A stretch of 64,000 nucleotides of DNA from Azolla pinnata (GCA_037176905.1 JBBBWG010033307.1:48546-112545), one strand, 5' to 3'. Shown: positions 22,493-36,331, numbered from the stretch's first letter. Program-made: numbers and translations. Notes: a model not told the origin generated them from the letters alone.

Positions 22493-25400
22493 TCAGCTGT
22501 TGTATTGCATTCGCGGGTGTTGCGTTTGTTGCTGGCGCGGCTGCTGGTTAAATGGCTGCGTGTATTGTGTGAATGGCTGAGAGTATATATGGTTCATCAT
22601 TCCCTGCATCATCATGCAAAGCATCCATTCATTCAGACAGGCTCTCACAGCCCACAAAGCTGCCTCTCATTCTAGCATATACCTGTGATGGCAGATGACC
22701 AAAGCGAGCCTGGCTAGCAGGATCATCTTGCATCCGGTCATTATACCCAATTTGCGTAAATAATCCTTGGGACCCATGCGACATATAATCCTGTAACTTC
22801 AAAACATAAGCATGTTGGTGAACTAAACACAGCTCTTATCAACAATTGGCATTTAAAACCATGTACTAACCTGTGATGCAAAATCATTGCTTGGGGCCGC
22901 ATGCGAGTACCCGCTTTGAGAATTTGAGTTCAGAAAATCCCCAGCAAAAGAGTTTTGAGTCGCCTGGGTCACATAGTCAACTCCATACCCGCTTGGTGCG
23001 GCCTGATAATAGCAGCAGCAAAAATAAATATACACAGGCTTTCAAAAGACTACGAAGAAGTACAATACATCAATAAAGAGGCTACCGAGAAGCTTCAGAA
23101 GGCCCGAGCCTACCTACAATAAGTTAAAGTAAAGGCGTATGAAATGAGCAAAAACAATACCTGGGTCGAAAACTCTGTACCCGTGTATGCCACATGGGAA
23201 CCCTGGCTCTTAAAATCATCACCTAGGAAGTCCTGTTACAATGTTTGAAGCCTTGAGGTTTAGCAGACAATTAAGTACATACACAATGATAAATGAATGC
23301 CTTGAGAATGATTGGAAAATGATACTCTGATACAGCTAAGGACAAAAAAACTGCACCTGCGACATTCCACCTAATGAAAATCCCTCTCGAAGACTTTGAC
23401 TCAAACCTTGGGATGGCATCTGTGTTAATAGGGACGGAGATGCTATAGTCAGACACAGACAAATTGAAATCTCTCAAAAAAATCTTTAAAACGACACCCA
23501 TGCCTGTGTCATCAAGCCTGTCTGAGATAGGGCTCCACCAACCGAAGCCTGGGTACTAGGATTGTCAATACCCCCAAAGTTGAACCCAGAACCAAGATTA
23601 CCCAATTGCTGACCCAGTTGATGATGAGGAAGATGACCTCCTATTGGACCACCAGTACTACCACGGCCCATACCAAAACCTCTATTCCCTGTTTGTGGGC
23701 CTTGAGGTGCCCCACCAATTGGTCCATGAACAGCACCACGTGAAGGGATAGCATATGGCTGTGTAAGAGGAGCAGCAAATGCAGGAAGTGGGATCCGTGG
23801 CATTGGGTAAGGAGAACCAGCAGGCTTGTGGCTACCATTTGAAACTAGGCCTCCATAGGACATGTATGAGGTTCCTGTTATACAAGTAACAAACGTTATA
23901 AAGAGCTCAATGTATATGAATGTTTCCATTCATGATATCAATGCAATAGCTAAAGATTTACCCCGTCCATCAACCTTGCCACGGCCATTTCCACGCCTAT
24001 CAGCAAGCCCCGGCGACCCACTAGCAGTTGGTACAGGGACAAATCCATCTCCAGGAACCAAAGAACCACCTGGATAGACCCGTCGCTCGTTATAAACCTG
24101 CCAATAACAAATTAATTATTTAGGAAGCCCTATTCATGAAAATAAATCAAATGAACAAAAAAATGCTATACCTTCTTTGGTTTCTGGAACTGCACCATAC
24201 TTTGCTTCAAGTTATTAAGTGGGCCTTCAACAAGGCATTCATGCTCCTTCATTGAACAAAATCCCATAGTTAATGAGTAAAACGAGAACACTTCTCAAGC
24301 ATTCAGGTATTTTAACATCGGAATTGCATGCATAATAACTTAAGGTACCTTATAATGAGTCAATAAGCTGTTCCACAATGGTTGCTTGCTAAGGACCTTT
24401 GGGTTTCCCAGGATAACAACACCATACCTTGCTCTTGTCAATGCGACATTCAAACGACGAGGGTCATTCAGAAAACCAATTCCCTATATAGAAGTCCAGT
24501 ATGAGATAATGCTGTTAAAAATCAAGAATGAAGAAATATATCAGAATGAAAAATTACTTGCCTGATGCTCATTACTTCTCACACAAGAAAGAATTATGAA
24601 ATCCTTCTCCCTTCCCTGGAAAGAGTCAACACTAGCAACCTGCACAAGTGCCCATTTCAAAATGAGTTTTTCTAAATTGAGAATATTTCCTGTGGAGTGT
24701 TGTATGAATCAACGTACCTCAATATCCTTATACAGTTGCTGCCGCAATGAACCATTTCTTGCCATATGGTTTACAATATATGCACGTTGACCCTCATAAG
24801 GAGTTATTACGCCAATCTGAACAAGGAATGAAAGATTGATAGGTGGCTAGACTTCACAAGTCAATTACAACAAAATGAACCAACTTTGCTTACCTGACTA
24901 GAGACAACCCCACTTTTCAGGAAAGTAGTGACGATCTTCTCTACATTTGCAGCTTCTGTTCTGTTAAGATATGAAGTTCCACTAGCACTTATTTCTTCTT
25001 GTCCCATCTGCCCATAAATTATAAGACATTCAAACCCCAAATCCACATCTCAAAACTCCAGAACTTTGAATTACAGTTTAACTGACTAACATTAGCTGGA
25101 CACTGAGAACAAACCTGAACATAAAAGAACATCGGCCGATTTGGCACAGGCCAAGGAAAATCAATGCCCACAGATAGCCGTTCATTCATAGTGATTCCAT
25201 TCTGCAGTGTCCCCTCGTAGAAGTTATTTGAAGGAAACTCGGAAAGAGCTGGGTGCATTCGATATTGCACCTGACCACAAACACAAAACCAGACTGTAAA
25301 ACCTCCTGCTTGATTGTGACGTATAATTAATATGGAACCATGTTAAGGAAAATACCACTAATCGTATTGGTTTCACACCAAGCAACACAAGACGTTCAAA

Positions 25401-28400
25401 CAATGATTGTGCAAGCCCTGCACGTGCAGCTTTTTTACACATTATCACAGGACCGAGTTGACAGTGATCACCAACCAAGACAACCTTCACAGGAAAAGGC
25501 ATCACAGTTAATCAACCACCTTGTTGCTTCTTCCAAAAACCACGAACATAACCAGAAACACATCTAACCTGCTTTGCACCCAGTACAAGCGGTATTAAAC
25601 ATTCCGGTTCTGTTGCCTGAGTACTCTCATCAATCAAAACCTACAAACAGCAATTACACATTATAATCTGATGTACTATTGTTGTGCTTTTAGTCGTTTC
25701 ATTGGCATTCAAGTTTCAGACCTGTCGAAATCTAAAATTGAGGAGCCTTGGATCTCCAGCACCGACACAGGTACAACAGATAACATCAGCACTTTGAGCA
25801 ATTTCCCGCTCGGTTGCCCTCTTCAGTGCCTTATATTTCTTTTCATCAGCACTAGACAGTTCACCTAAATTTTCAAATACAGTTAATTATTTTGTTGCAT
25901 GTATATGGTAAATGCTATCGAAAATAGGAAGGATCAGACCTTGTTCATCCTTCAACAGTTGTAATTTGTGAAGCTCACTTTTTTCAGAAGTATCCAGATG
26001 CTTCACCTGCCCATCAAAACAAAAGTAATTTCAATTCAGACTTCCACCTGGCTTTACTTGTTTTTCTCCAACCAGACCATTCTTTCAACCGAACTCATTT
26101 GGCAGAACTCATTTGGCAGAAGAAGTGACCTGATAATGTAGTGTCAATTGTTCCACAGGAGAACTAACTGCTTCTCGAGATTTCGCACACAACCTGACAA
26201 CCTAAATATACAAAAAAAAAGATCTGTAACCAGAAGAAATGATGCACTAACCACTCACTCGTATGCAAAATACCATACCTTCAACCCAGTAGCACTGATC
26301 TTCTCTGAAAGTTGGTCCACTGCAACATTACTTGGAGCACATACTAGGACCTAGAGTAATTGAAGCACTCAGCATACGGATGATCAACAAAACAAATATA
26401 GAAAATTAATCTGAAAAGAAAGCAGACGACATTACTTGTCCTTGGCCTTGCTTAGCGAGGTGATACACAATTGCTGCAGATGTAACAGTTTTTCCAGTCC
26501 CAGGTGGACCTTGGATCAAGCTGACTGGCTTTTGGAGTACACTCTTCACAGCTTGAACCTATGAACGACAGTTATGTTAAGAAAATGAAGTTGCCAACAG
26601 AAAATTGACCACGGTGCATATTTACATTTTAAAGCAGCTTAATCTTCTCTATTTGAAGGCGAAGATAATGAAGTGTGAAAGTGTCAGTGCTAAGATGACA
26701 ATTAAGGAGGCTGCCCAAACTTACAAAACACGGGATATCACTCAGTTAAGGGAAAAAAGTTCTTTAGGCACCACTAACCTTCAAAACCCTAGTTACAGCA
26801 ATTCACTGTTGCTCTAAGAAATATATCAACTAGCATAAGCATAAAACTGCATTCCAAATTAATTAATTCCATTTTACAAAGTAAATATGTATGTAGGGTA
26901 CATCATAGCAAACATTACCATGAGAAACAATGCACTCAGGTAGCATCATCCCACCAAACATTAGATCATGCAAGAACCCAAGAAATAAACAATGTGTTGC
27001 TACACAGGCATTAAGATAATATGTAAGTAGCAGTGATACTCCTTTGAATCAATTTCCATTCTTATAGACTACAATATTCTGACCTATATTACAACACACA
27101 GTATCGTTGTAAGATGCCAAATTTTTCTTATACGATCTTTTATAAACTTAACCTCAACATTACCAAGAAATATGCATTGGATCTACGTTCTCTGTGTCTG
27201 ATCACTTGACAAGCATATATTATATTTTCATAAAAAAGCAAACAATCAAAATTAGAAATACTATATTCATAGAAAATGAATCAGATTTTATTAATTAGAG
27301 AGCCAACAAGCCAAAACTGGTTTAGAGGACATTTGGTATATAAGGGGTTAATATCAAAACCTGTGATACATTCAATTCTGGTAGTCCTGGAGCACCAAAA
27401 CGGCGGGGTAAAGTGTTTCGGATCAATTGTGCTTCAACATCATGACCTAGTAATCGGTGATAAATGTACCTGCAGAAACATCACATTTAGTTACACTGTA
27501 CCACAGGATTTGACGCAATATTAACTCATAAAACTTACCCACTAACACTGGTATCATCTACAGCAAGAGTTTTCATAGCTGTCTGCATTCTATCAAAACT
27601 CGTGCTCTTCCAAACAAAATCAACACTAAAATTGTGACTCACATCAATTGGAACACCCTGAAAAACAACGAAAAACATTCTCAATATGGAGTCCTGTGAA
27701 ATAGCATAAAATTACAAAAGAATCGCATTACCTGGTTTGCCCTCAACTCCAAGGCAACTTCCTCCTGAGCAGTTAGTTTAATCTGCATAATCACAAGATA
27801 ATGTATAAGATGGCCAATATGTGAAGCAATCGAGACAGACGTTTCAATGAAGAAAAATGTTCTAAATTCATCTGCAACAGCACTACTCAAAATTGTAGGG
27901 CTGTTTTCTAGCAGCAATCAATCACTTATCCCAGCTAAACACACACATGCAGCATATCATTTTCAGCGTATTTACAATCATAAGAGAGTCTTACCACATG
28001 ACCAACGGATTGCCATGGTGCATGTGTGCTGTCTCCTGGATATCGTAAGCGTAATTCGTCACCAGGAACAAGTCTCAACTCATTGTCTTCCTGGAAAAGA
28101 AATACAATTTAGCTAAAAAACCTGAAAACACTTTTATTTCAAAGTCATTCAGTATAACCTTTATTTCAATCAAGAACATCGTTAAACTTTTACAGCTCTT
28201 CTGAATAAATTAAAATTTATAAGCTTGAGAAAACTATGTTAATGACTCAATTGCTACCCTACCTTTGGAAAAACAAAATAGGCCACACGCTTCTTGTTGA
28301 GACCAACATCCCAGCGCACAACTATATTATCTTTGCTTTGTGATTCTTTCATCATCTGATCATTACACACTACCACATTAGCTTCTCCACATATACAATT

Positions 28401-30127
28401 AAGCATCCCCAACAATCAACCAACTTCATACATATATTACCTTATCATAATCTGCCTCAAGCTTCACTAAAGGCCCAAACACATTTTGATACTGCAGTAG
28501 AATAGAATAGCAACATGCTTAACAGCCAGAATATTTCATTTTGAGCATCAACACTAGCCCTACTTTAAGTGGAGCTTAAATCTGCAAAATTAGGCAAACA
28601 TGCAATCTATCCTATGTATGTATCAAAGAAAGGGTTAGCCCTTGCCTGATAGGCTTCTTCATACTTCAACGCCACGGGTTGTGGCTCATCATCTACTCCT
28701 GGTTTCTCCAAATCTTCAAGCGTTGCATCAGGATTTGTCTTCCAAAGTTCTTCAACCTTGTTTATCTGTTGGGCACTTACTTGTCTGGCCCGGAGTTGCT
28801 CCTGCTCAGTAGGAACCTGTCATATATGCAGTGGGAACTGTTTACATATGTATGAATTCTCATAAATTTCGTACACATTATTCACTTCATTTACAAATAA
28901 ACCGGTGCGTTTAAGCACAATATACATCAACACTAACCTTCACAAGCCACTGTAAAAAGCACCGATCATCAATCAATGGTTGCCATTGACTAAGATCCCA
29001 GTTCATATCCTTCAATGCCCCGACGTTTAGACAAGGCTCACGGCAAAGTAGCACAACCACGCTCTCTGATTTCGCAGAAATAAAACCAAGAAGGAAAACG
29101 TTTCTGCATCCACAATTATAGCATTCTAATGTTGTTTCTCCAAGTGGACTATCTTTGTGAAGGCAAACTTCTTTGTGCTTCGCTCGAACCTGCAAATACA
29201 TCAATAACCATGATACATAAACGTCTCAGACTCAGATTCCTTATAGATATTGACAGCATCTTAAGATAAAGAGAAAAAATAACAACCATAGTGTTTATGC
29301 AAGTTCAGTCTGTGTAGCTGTTCTGTGTACTTACTAGGTTGCATCTCAAACTCAGCATTAACATTCAGTCCAAAAGAGGCATGAAACTGATATCAAACAC
29401 ACATAAATATTTGATTTTACAGCAAAGCAAAAGACAAAGTTAGGTTAAAGCTTGCTAACAATGGCTTATTTGCCGTTACATCTGACAAAATCATGTTTCC
29501 ATTCCATGAAGCTAATATTCCAAATGTAAGGCAGCATATGCAACAAAAGAAATACATATTCTTCTAGAAAAACAAATTGTGAGGAAAAAGAGATCAATAT
29601 CCTCTAGCCTTGATGCTTCATAAGTTGGGCTACCTAAACTACATAAAATCAGGCTACCGAGGACAATAAGCTTCTAAAACAGAGTCGTCTTCCTTTTTCC
29701 AACTATTTTGCAAGGCAATCCAAATTTATTATTTGCAGAGGTGAGACAATCAAATTCGTGTAGAAAGCTTTAGAAAAGCATCAAATTTTCATCATTATCC
29801 CAAAACCTTTAAGAAGTACACAAATGAATAGAACAATAATAACATCCATATCCAGAAAAAGAAAAACAAAAAAGATGTAGAAAGTGCAGCGGGGTTTCGA
29901 CTCTTACCAGATGATTCACTATATGTGAACCAGATGTGTTTCCTCTCGAGTTGCAGAACCATTTGCGGCAAGCAGGAAAGTTGCAGCGAACAATACATGC
30001 AGGGTTATGGATTCCACAATACTTGCAAGCATGTTCAGGAAGGTCTCTCTTCGAGTATTCATGTGCATCATCGTCATGTGTATCCTCGAAAGTGAGCTCG
30101 CTGATGCCGGCAGAGATTCCAGAAATC

Positions 30128-30177
<50 letters not shown>

Positions 30178-30573
30178 CTGGCTCGCACTAATCCCGGAAT
30201 TAGAGTTAGGGTTAGGGCTGACGCTAGGGTTGGAGCTGAGGTTGGTACTCCGGTTCGGGCTACGGGCAGAAGACGACGGATCAGTGAGGGAAGGATCCAT
30301 GGAAATCGAGCCCAGGTCGGAGGTATGGGAGAGGAGCTCGTGTGCATCAGGCAGGTGAGGATGGAGGTTCCAAGCGGCGGGAGGGGGAGGGGGTAAAGGG
30401 GGGGGGTAGTCGAAATCATCGCCTTGCGTGTTGAATTCCAAGAAGGTGTAAGCATCGGAGGAAGGATCGTAGAGGCCTCCGCCATTGTTGTTGTTGCTGT
30501 TATTGTTGTTGCTGCTGCTGCTGCTGCCGTTGCCGTTTCTGCTTGCGGTGGGGGAGACAGCTTGCTTAGCCAT
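22493..30573 (-). CDS. UPF1: UPF1 RNA helicase (nonsense-mediated decay), 29 exons
   Basis: UPF1 is the ATP-dependent RNA helicase that runs nonsense-mediated mRNA decay. Exons, gene order: 30573..29908, 29189..28938, 28816..28646, 28491..28441, 28355..28263, 28090..27995, 27782..27732, 27657..27539, 27469..27361, 26558..26436, 26350..26279, 26201..26130, 26006..25940, 25864..25722, 25640..25569, 25484..25356, 25270..25115, 25007..24894, 24816..24718, 24639..24562, 24483..24349, 24246..24172, 24097..23962, 23874..23498, 23419..23357, 23232..23161, 23002..22871, 22790..22683, 22603..22493. Phases join to 1,313 aa. The N-terminus has Asn/Gly and 18-Gln tracts (132..149). The Cys/His-rich UPF2-binding domain starts at [11 protein letters not shown] (183). 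Walker A GPPGTGKT is at 553..560, DEST at 699..702. Later helicase motifs include [24 protein letters not shown] and [10 protein letters not shown]. The SQ/TQ-rich tail holds candidate phosphorylation sites. Introns 3 and 20 appear to use GC donors; the exon 24 donor is ambiguous (GCATGG or GTGTCG). Confidence 0.95.
30122..30180 (-). repeat. CAA/CAG trinucleotide tract encoding poly-Gln in UPF1
   Basis: A pure run of Gln codons (mixed CAA and CAG) gives about 18 Gln in the N-terminal extension before the Cys/His-rich domain. Mixed codons make it less prone to slippage than a pure CAG run. Confidence 0.9.
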
Positions 30574-31250
30574 GGCGGCGCGTTTGGGGAGAGGCGGCGT
30601 GGAGCAGAGAAGTTGTGCGCGTACGAGCAGACGACGAAGGCGATGGCGAAGCAGAAGCAGAAGCAGAAGAAGCAGAAGCAGAAGCAGAAAGAAGAAGAAG
30701 AAGAAGAAGAAGTTCTTTTTTGTTCCTTTTTTTACACGGCGTTAAGAAGAAGAAGAAGAAGAAGAAAGAAGAAAGAAGAAAGAAGAAGAAGAAGAAGATT
30801 AAGAAGAAGAGATGGACGGTTTCACACTTGTCCGCCCAAAAGACGCCCTCAAATGGACCTCAGGCCACAAGAGATTTTCGTCCTTGTCTTGATTCCTGTC
30901 AGACTGTGTCAATCTGCAAAAATTTCATCACAACACATCCTGTTGAGATCTTCTGCTGTTGTTTAGATTGAGCACGCCTCTTTTCCGTTGTCGTTCGGAG
31001 CGTTTTCGTTGCATGCCGCGGACGAAATCCAGATCTTTCCGGTTGCGAACAGAGCTGAGCTTGAGCTGATGAACTAAATTGAGCTGAGCTGATCTAAGCT
31101 GAGCTGAGCTGAATTGCCGGCAGCTGGGTGATCTTGCAAAAAGATCGAGCTCGAGACCATGCTTCTGCGATGATCTTGGAACGATCAGACCCTCTCCCCC
31201 CCCCCCCCCAATGCCTGTATATTTTATCGTATCGCGTCAAGACTATGCCC
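30574..31250. other. UPF1 upstream region with purine-rich and GAGCT repeats
   Basis: On the plus strand: AAGCAG hexanucleotide and AAG repeats (30645..30715, 30747..30810), GAGCTGA-type repeats (about 31052..31113) and a homopolymer C run (31196..31209). Telo-box motifs were not seen. On the gene strand the leader is therefore strongly pyrimidine-rich (CTT repeats). Confidence 0.6.
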
Positions 31251-34245
31251 TCGATCGAATGCATTCTGTCGCTTGACGACTACGTACATCGTGGTGGCCG
31301 AATCTGACAATGATCAACGTGCATAATCTCTTCGGTTCATCGGCTACGTGCTTGTGGATCGACCTCTTCGAAGCTGTTGTCCTTCACGATACACCCATGA
31401 ACAACGTCACGTGAGACACGCATCGTTTGCAAACGTATGACTAGAAGAAGGCCGCACCGACGAAAAATTTGTGGCTCCGCAGCCTTCGAACAACGGAATT
31501 TCCTGTTTAGGTTCTTGGCCCACTTAATGTTATGGGGTCTATTAACAACGACGACTAGTAGAGGATAATAGAAAGAATGAAGCGAATAGCAAAAGACCAA
31601 AGACAAATACAAAACAACATTTGTGTCTCATACCATAGAATGTTACCTTACATTGCAGTACCATACCTTGGAAGGTTTATGAATAAATATGATTTGTTTC
31701 CAAATGTTTTGTCATACAGGTCAATTTTGTAGGTCCCTTAACGACCACATGTTTGTATTTGTGATGCGACCCTGTATCGGGTCTTCGGATGATCGGTTTT
31801 TCCACTTACTGTATAATTGGACCATTAGAATTAGCTTTTGGATTGGTTCAGTAGCTAATGCTCGAAGCATGCTCTCCTAATCCAAAACCTCACGCTCTCA
31901 TAATGGAATTTAAAAATGATCAATGTTGTAGTTTGGATCATTTTATTGCTTGAAAAATGGGTCATCATGAGCAGGTTGAAAATATCATTTAATGTTGAAT
32001 TATTTAAACTTCAAATCTCCATGATTAGCATATCTTTAATGGTTATCGTATTGTATTAGTAGAGGCAACGAGTGAGTGTTTTCAAACAACTAATGAGATG
32101 GATATTGACATCGGCATTGAGATACAGACAAAAGAGCTAATTTGTGGTAAAGCATCAAACAATAGCTTCGCTGAATCCCGCATTCCAACATACAACTAAA
32201 CTGTGTGGATGGATCTTGGTGAATCTTAAGCAAATTTCTCTTGCATCTGTGATAATCTAAAGCCAATAAAATATCGGTACAGATTTCCACAACCAATTCT
32301 AGTTTCATCTCCGGTCTAGGTGCCTAACCAACAAATTGATTTTTGTTACATTGGCTCATTACTAACAAAGCAAGACCTCACCACTTTTATGATATTTTAT
32401 AACTAATGAGAAGACAAATTCTTAAAGAAAAAACATGCGTATCCACAATCAATTTATGCATATAGACATACACACACATACAAAAGACAAGCAAATAATC
32501 CATAGACACAAATACAATCCAATCAAGTAATAATACATATACAAGCACATAAAAATAGGCATACATAATGTGCACTATGCATATATGTGTGTGTGGATGC
32601 AAAATATAAGGTAAATTGAAATGTTTTTAACTTTTGCAAAGAAACAAAATTTGACCCATGGGCCTTAGGTTTACACAGTCATAGTTCTTGATAGGTGTTC
32701 GGCTCTCCTTCTTTAACTACTATTAGATAACCAAACATAAGTTCACTTAAACGTTAAATTAACATTTTAAATCCTACAGGAATAATTACACTATAATTCT
32801 TCGTAGAAAGTAAGAATAAGCACAACTAAATTTTATTTAAAAAAACAAAAAACAGCAAAGGAAAACTGTAAGAAATAGTTCTTTACTTCAAAAAGTTTCA
32901 ACAGACAAAAAAAAACTTGCAAAACATATGCAAAGTTCAAGCATTTTCATATTTGTGTTATCCACAACTTCACATGTAATCTCGCATCTATATTTGATTA
33001 AATGTACCTGGAATATTATCCAATCTCTGGTGAAACATAACTTTAGAAAAGTAGAACAAGACAGTTTCCAAATCAATCACCAAAATACCTTGTAGTCCGA
33101 ACCCCAAACCAATTGAAATAATCACATTGATAATCAGCACATATTTGCTACAAATGTGATTGAATGACAAACTGAATCAATTTTTAAAAATGTTATTAAT
33201 GTAAAACAACGAGACATTTGAAGGTGAACTCTAAAATACATTACAACCCATAGCATTGTGGCATTGCAATGGGCAGTCCAAACATGAACCATACATAGCG
33301 CATATTGCAAGAGAAATGTAAATTGGCACTATATACGCTACTTTGCATGGACCATATATAGCACATATAGCAACATGCCATTGAGCTGACCATTCTAACT
33401 TCATGGTTTTTCAAAAGCTCTCCTTTTGATGGGGTTTAACAACAAAGACTTTGGATCCCCACATCAAGTGGATTGCTATAAGTTTGAGTACAATAAATTC
33501 TGACAAATAAACCCAATCTAAGCAAGCCAACTCAACAACTATTTCAGAGAATGTATTTTTTTTGTCATAAAAAGACTCATATTAGTATTAATGGGGTGCA
33601 CTGTACAAATTAATCAAACACGAGCAACTACAATTTGTGTTTTGCTAACATAAGCCACTTTGACACTATTTTAGGTGTACCCTAAACAATTTGCACATTC
33701 TTCAACATTTTTAGAAACACATCCTCGTTCACCATCTATTTCATTGATTAAAACTGGCTTTTTAAAGTTTGACACAAAACATTGCATTGGTCTTAGCTGC
33801 ATTGATAGGTAAGAACTCAAGTGGGCCTTCCAACAACTTACTTTGGAGACCTATGGTTTGATTAGTAAAAAGAGAGTACACTAATAACAATTCAAATTCA
33901 ATGAAAGGATATGGCAAATTAACCGAAACTATCTAAAACAATCAGATACAAAAGTAGCTCTATAGAGATTTTTCCCCAATGTTCATAATTGGGAACTATC
34001 TCCAGGTATTGTTAAACATACAAGCGCAGGTTATGAAAATCCTCCGGTAGTATTAATCATCACAAGCAAATGGTGCTGATACCAATTTTCAACTTTAAAT
34101 TGGTGATCTTCAACTTCGATCTTGCTTGGTTCGCATCACCTATTCTAAAACATCGCCTACCTAATAAAAATATTAGCCGTTTACAGTTGAGACGGTTATC
34201 AGAAATCACAGAACCAAATCATAAATCACATTTGTACACGTACTA
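31251..34245. other. AT-rich intergenic region, nothing recognised
   Basis: About 3 kb of AT-rich DNA. Open frames are under about 95 codons and without family resemblance. There is no clear repeat structure beyond short CACA/TATA runs near 32460..32595. It may hold decayed transposon sequence. Confidence 0.35.
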
Positions 34246-34571
34246 TCGAAAAATTACAAATACACTCCTAGTTCCAAAATTCACCCTCGACTAAGTGATT
34301 AACACCTAATCAATTAATTGTAAGCCCTATTTACATCAAACTAATTAATTGATTAACACTGAAGAATTTAACACCAAATTAATGTGTTTAGATTCTAGAA
34401 TTATTGAGTACAGTAAGGAATCAATTAAGGTCAATTATTAAAGAACGATTAGAAATAAAATTGATGAACGTCATGCTAGAAGAATTAACTGGAAGTGAAC
34501 TTTCAGTAGAACTATGAGATTAGGCGTTAATTTGTAATTTCTGATTTGTAAGGCGTTCTTTGGCAATTCTC
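34246..34571. mobile_element. Degraded MITE-like element (copy 3)
   Basis: The left end CGAAAAATTACAAATACAC and the right end (AGGCGTTAATTTGTAATTTC ... GGCGTTCTTTGGCAATTCTCC) match the ends of the 4173..4621 element. The interior carries the same ATCAATTAATTG and GATTAACAC motifs. More diverged than copy 1. Confidence 0.6.
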
Positions 34572-35900
34572 CATTTACAATTAAGGCACAACCATCTTAT
34601 GAGATCTTCTTTACTGAGAATAAAGGATTTTACACTGATACATTCTTCGTAGGATAGGTATTTTCTGGGAGCAGGCACGTTAAATGAATGTGTTTAACGT
34701 GCATACAAGGTATGCTACAACGCTCGAGAAGGAAAAATTGGTGAAGTGAGCAACAATGATCTTAGCAGCTGAAACGTAGAAGAGAAGCTGAAAAAAGCCA
34801 GGTAGCAAGCACATCTAAATCTCCAACGTCCATCTTATAAGTTTCGCTTGGGCCCAATCTCTATCAGAATCCATGTCAGCTGTTGCTAGCAAAAAAGAGA
34901 TCAAACCATTTCTCACTTCATAGAAAACACTAGGTCAAAACAGTTATAAATCCACCGTCTCCACAATGCACATCTAAAGAACAAAAAGCAATCACTATGC
35001 CAAAGCAAACCGAGCCTAAAATCAGTGTGTAACCCGACGTCTGACCTTTCAGATTGCTTCCTATCAGACAATGCAACTTTAGTGTGCAGAAGCAAATTAA
35101 CGCCTGAAATCAGTAAGCGCGACAGACTGCTTCCTACCAGACCTAACCAGCTAAAAACAGTCAGGACAGGCACATAAAGAAGGCAACAATGTATCATTAC
35201 TACTAATTGATTGTTTCCCCATCTTCACCTTAGGACGGTAGAGACTTAATATGAGAAAATTAAGTCGATTCTGACGCTTGCACACATTGCATACCAAGCT
35301 CAGGTGATGGACTATCAGAAGAGCTGTAATGGAGAGGAGCAATCCTAGTAGTTGCGATCAGGAGATTATGAGATGCCAATTGCCATCTTCAGCGGTATGA
35401 TGATACAAAGCAGCAATGTCGAGCACTGAAGTATGCGAAAACCCGCCTGGGAAATTTTTGACCTTTCCAAAGAAAAGACAGTCCGATCGGTCCGCCGGAT
35501 GGTGCTCAAGACGTTTCCGTCTCGATGTAGCAGGCTAAAATCGCTTCAACGTCATGCGAATGGAGAGATCGCAGAGTCGTACACACCCAACCTGCAGGTA
35601 CGGATAGATTCATTCGGAAACAGACAAAAGACGACGCCAATGACAACAACAACAACAGCAGCGGCACAACTGGGAGAAGTCGTATCACAGGGAGCAGATG
35701 AATTCATTCGGAACGTCGGCTGTGTGATCTGACGGGAGGGGAGGAGAAGGAGGCGAGCACTCAGTATGAGTAGGAGGATTCGAACGATCTCTCATCAGAG
35801 ATTTCTCTCGTCGGAACCAAATCATTCATCAGCGCGCTCGAAATCTGCATCTCCAGCATCTCTTCTTCTTCTTCTTCATCGTCTTCTTTCTATAATGAAA
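34572..35900. other. Intergenic region, no recognised gene
   Basis: No exon was recognised. The plus-strand frame 35433..35732 (99 codons) has no family resemblance. The stretch 35520..35600 resembles 39100..39165 in the same orientation (shared ATGTAGCAGGC, TTCAACGT, GTACACAC and CCTGC in order). Confidence 0.35.
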
Positions 35901-35910
35901 GCACAGGAAG

Positions 35911-36022
35911 GAAATTAGGGTTTCCTCAGTTCACACTGTGTCCGGACGAAATCGCTGGTTTTAGGGTTTTAGGGTTTTAGAGTTTTTTTAGGGTTTCCTC
36001 TGTTCACATTGTGTCCGGACAA
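35911..36022 (+). promoter_or_regulatory. Two tandem telo-box + TCCGGAC modules
   Basis: The pattern TTAGGGTTTCCTC-GTTCACA-TGTGTCCGGAC occurs twice, at 35915..35947 and 35987..36020, separated by further TTTTAGGG repeats. A related module (TTAGGGTTTCC ... TTCACATACGTCCGGAC) lies at 39252..39286. Telo-boxes are common in plant promoters and leaders; the palindromic TCCGGA beside them is not a site I can name. No gene was recognised just downstream. Confidence 0.45.
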
Positions 36023-36031
36023 AAATCTCTG

Positions 36032-36118
36032 TGGAGTATGTTGGTTCGGATCGATCGATCGAGTATGTTGGTTCGGATCGATCGATCGAGTATGTTGGTT
36101 CGGATCGATCGATCGATC
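36032..36118. repeat. Three tandem 28-bp units
   Basis: GAGTATGTTGGTTCGGATC plus GATCGATC is repeated three times with a 28-bp period, essentially without mismatches. Confidence 0.93.
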
Positions 36119-36331
36119 ATTCGTTTAACTGTTGCTATGAAAGCCTGAATCGGTCTCGTCTTATTATCTTTTCTTTTTTCCCGCAGTCGTTTACTGTTCG
36201 AACAAGTCGTTGGTTTAATTGCCAACGGAGAATCGACATAAAAGACTTGTGTTGCAAAGGGAAGGATTTAAGGGTTTCGATGGAGGGGACGCATCGATGT
36301 AGGTGGGTTCGGATTGATTGTTCTGTTGCTC

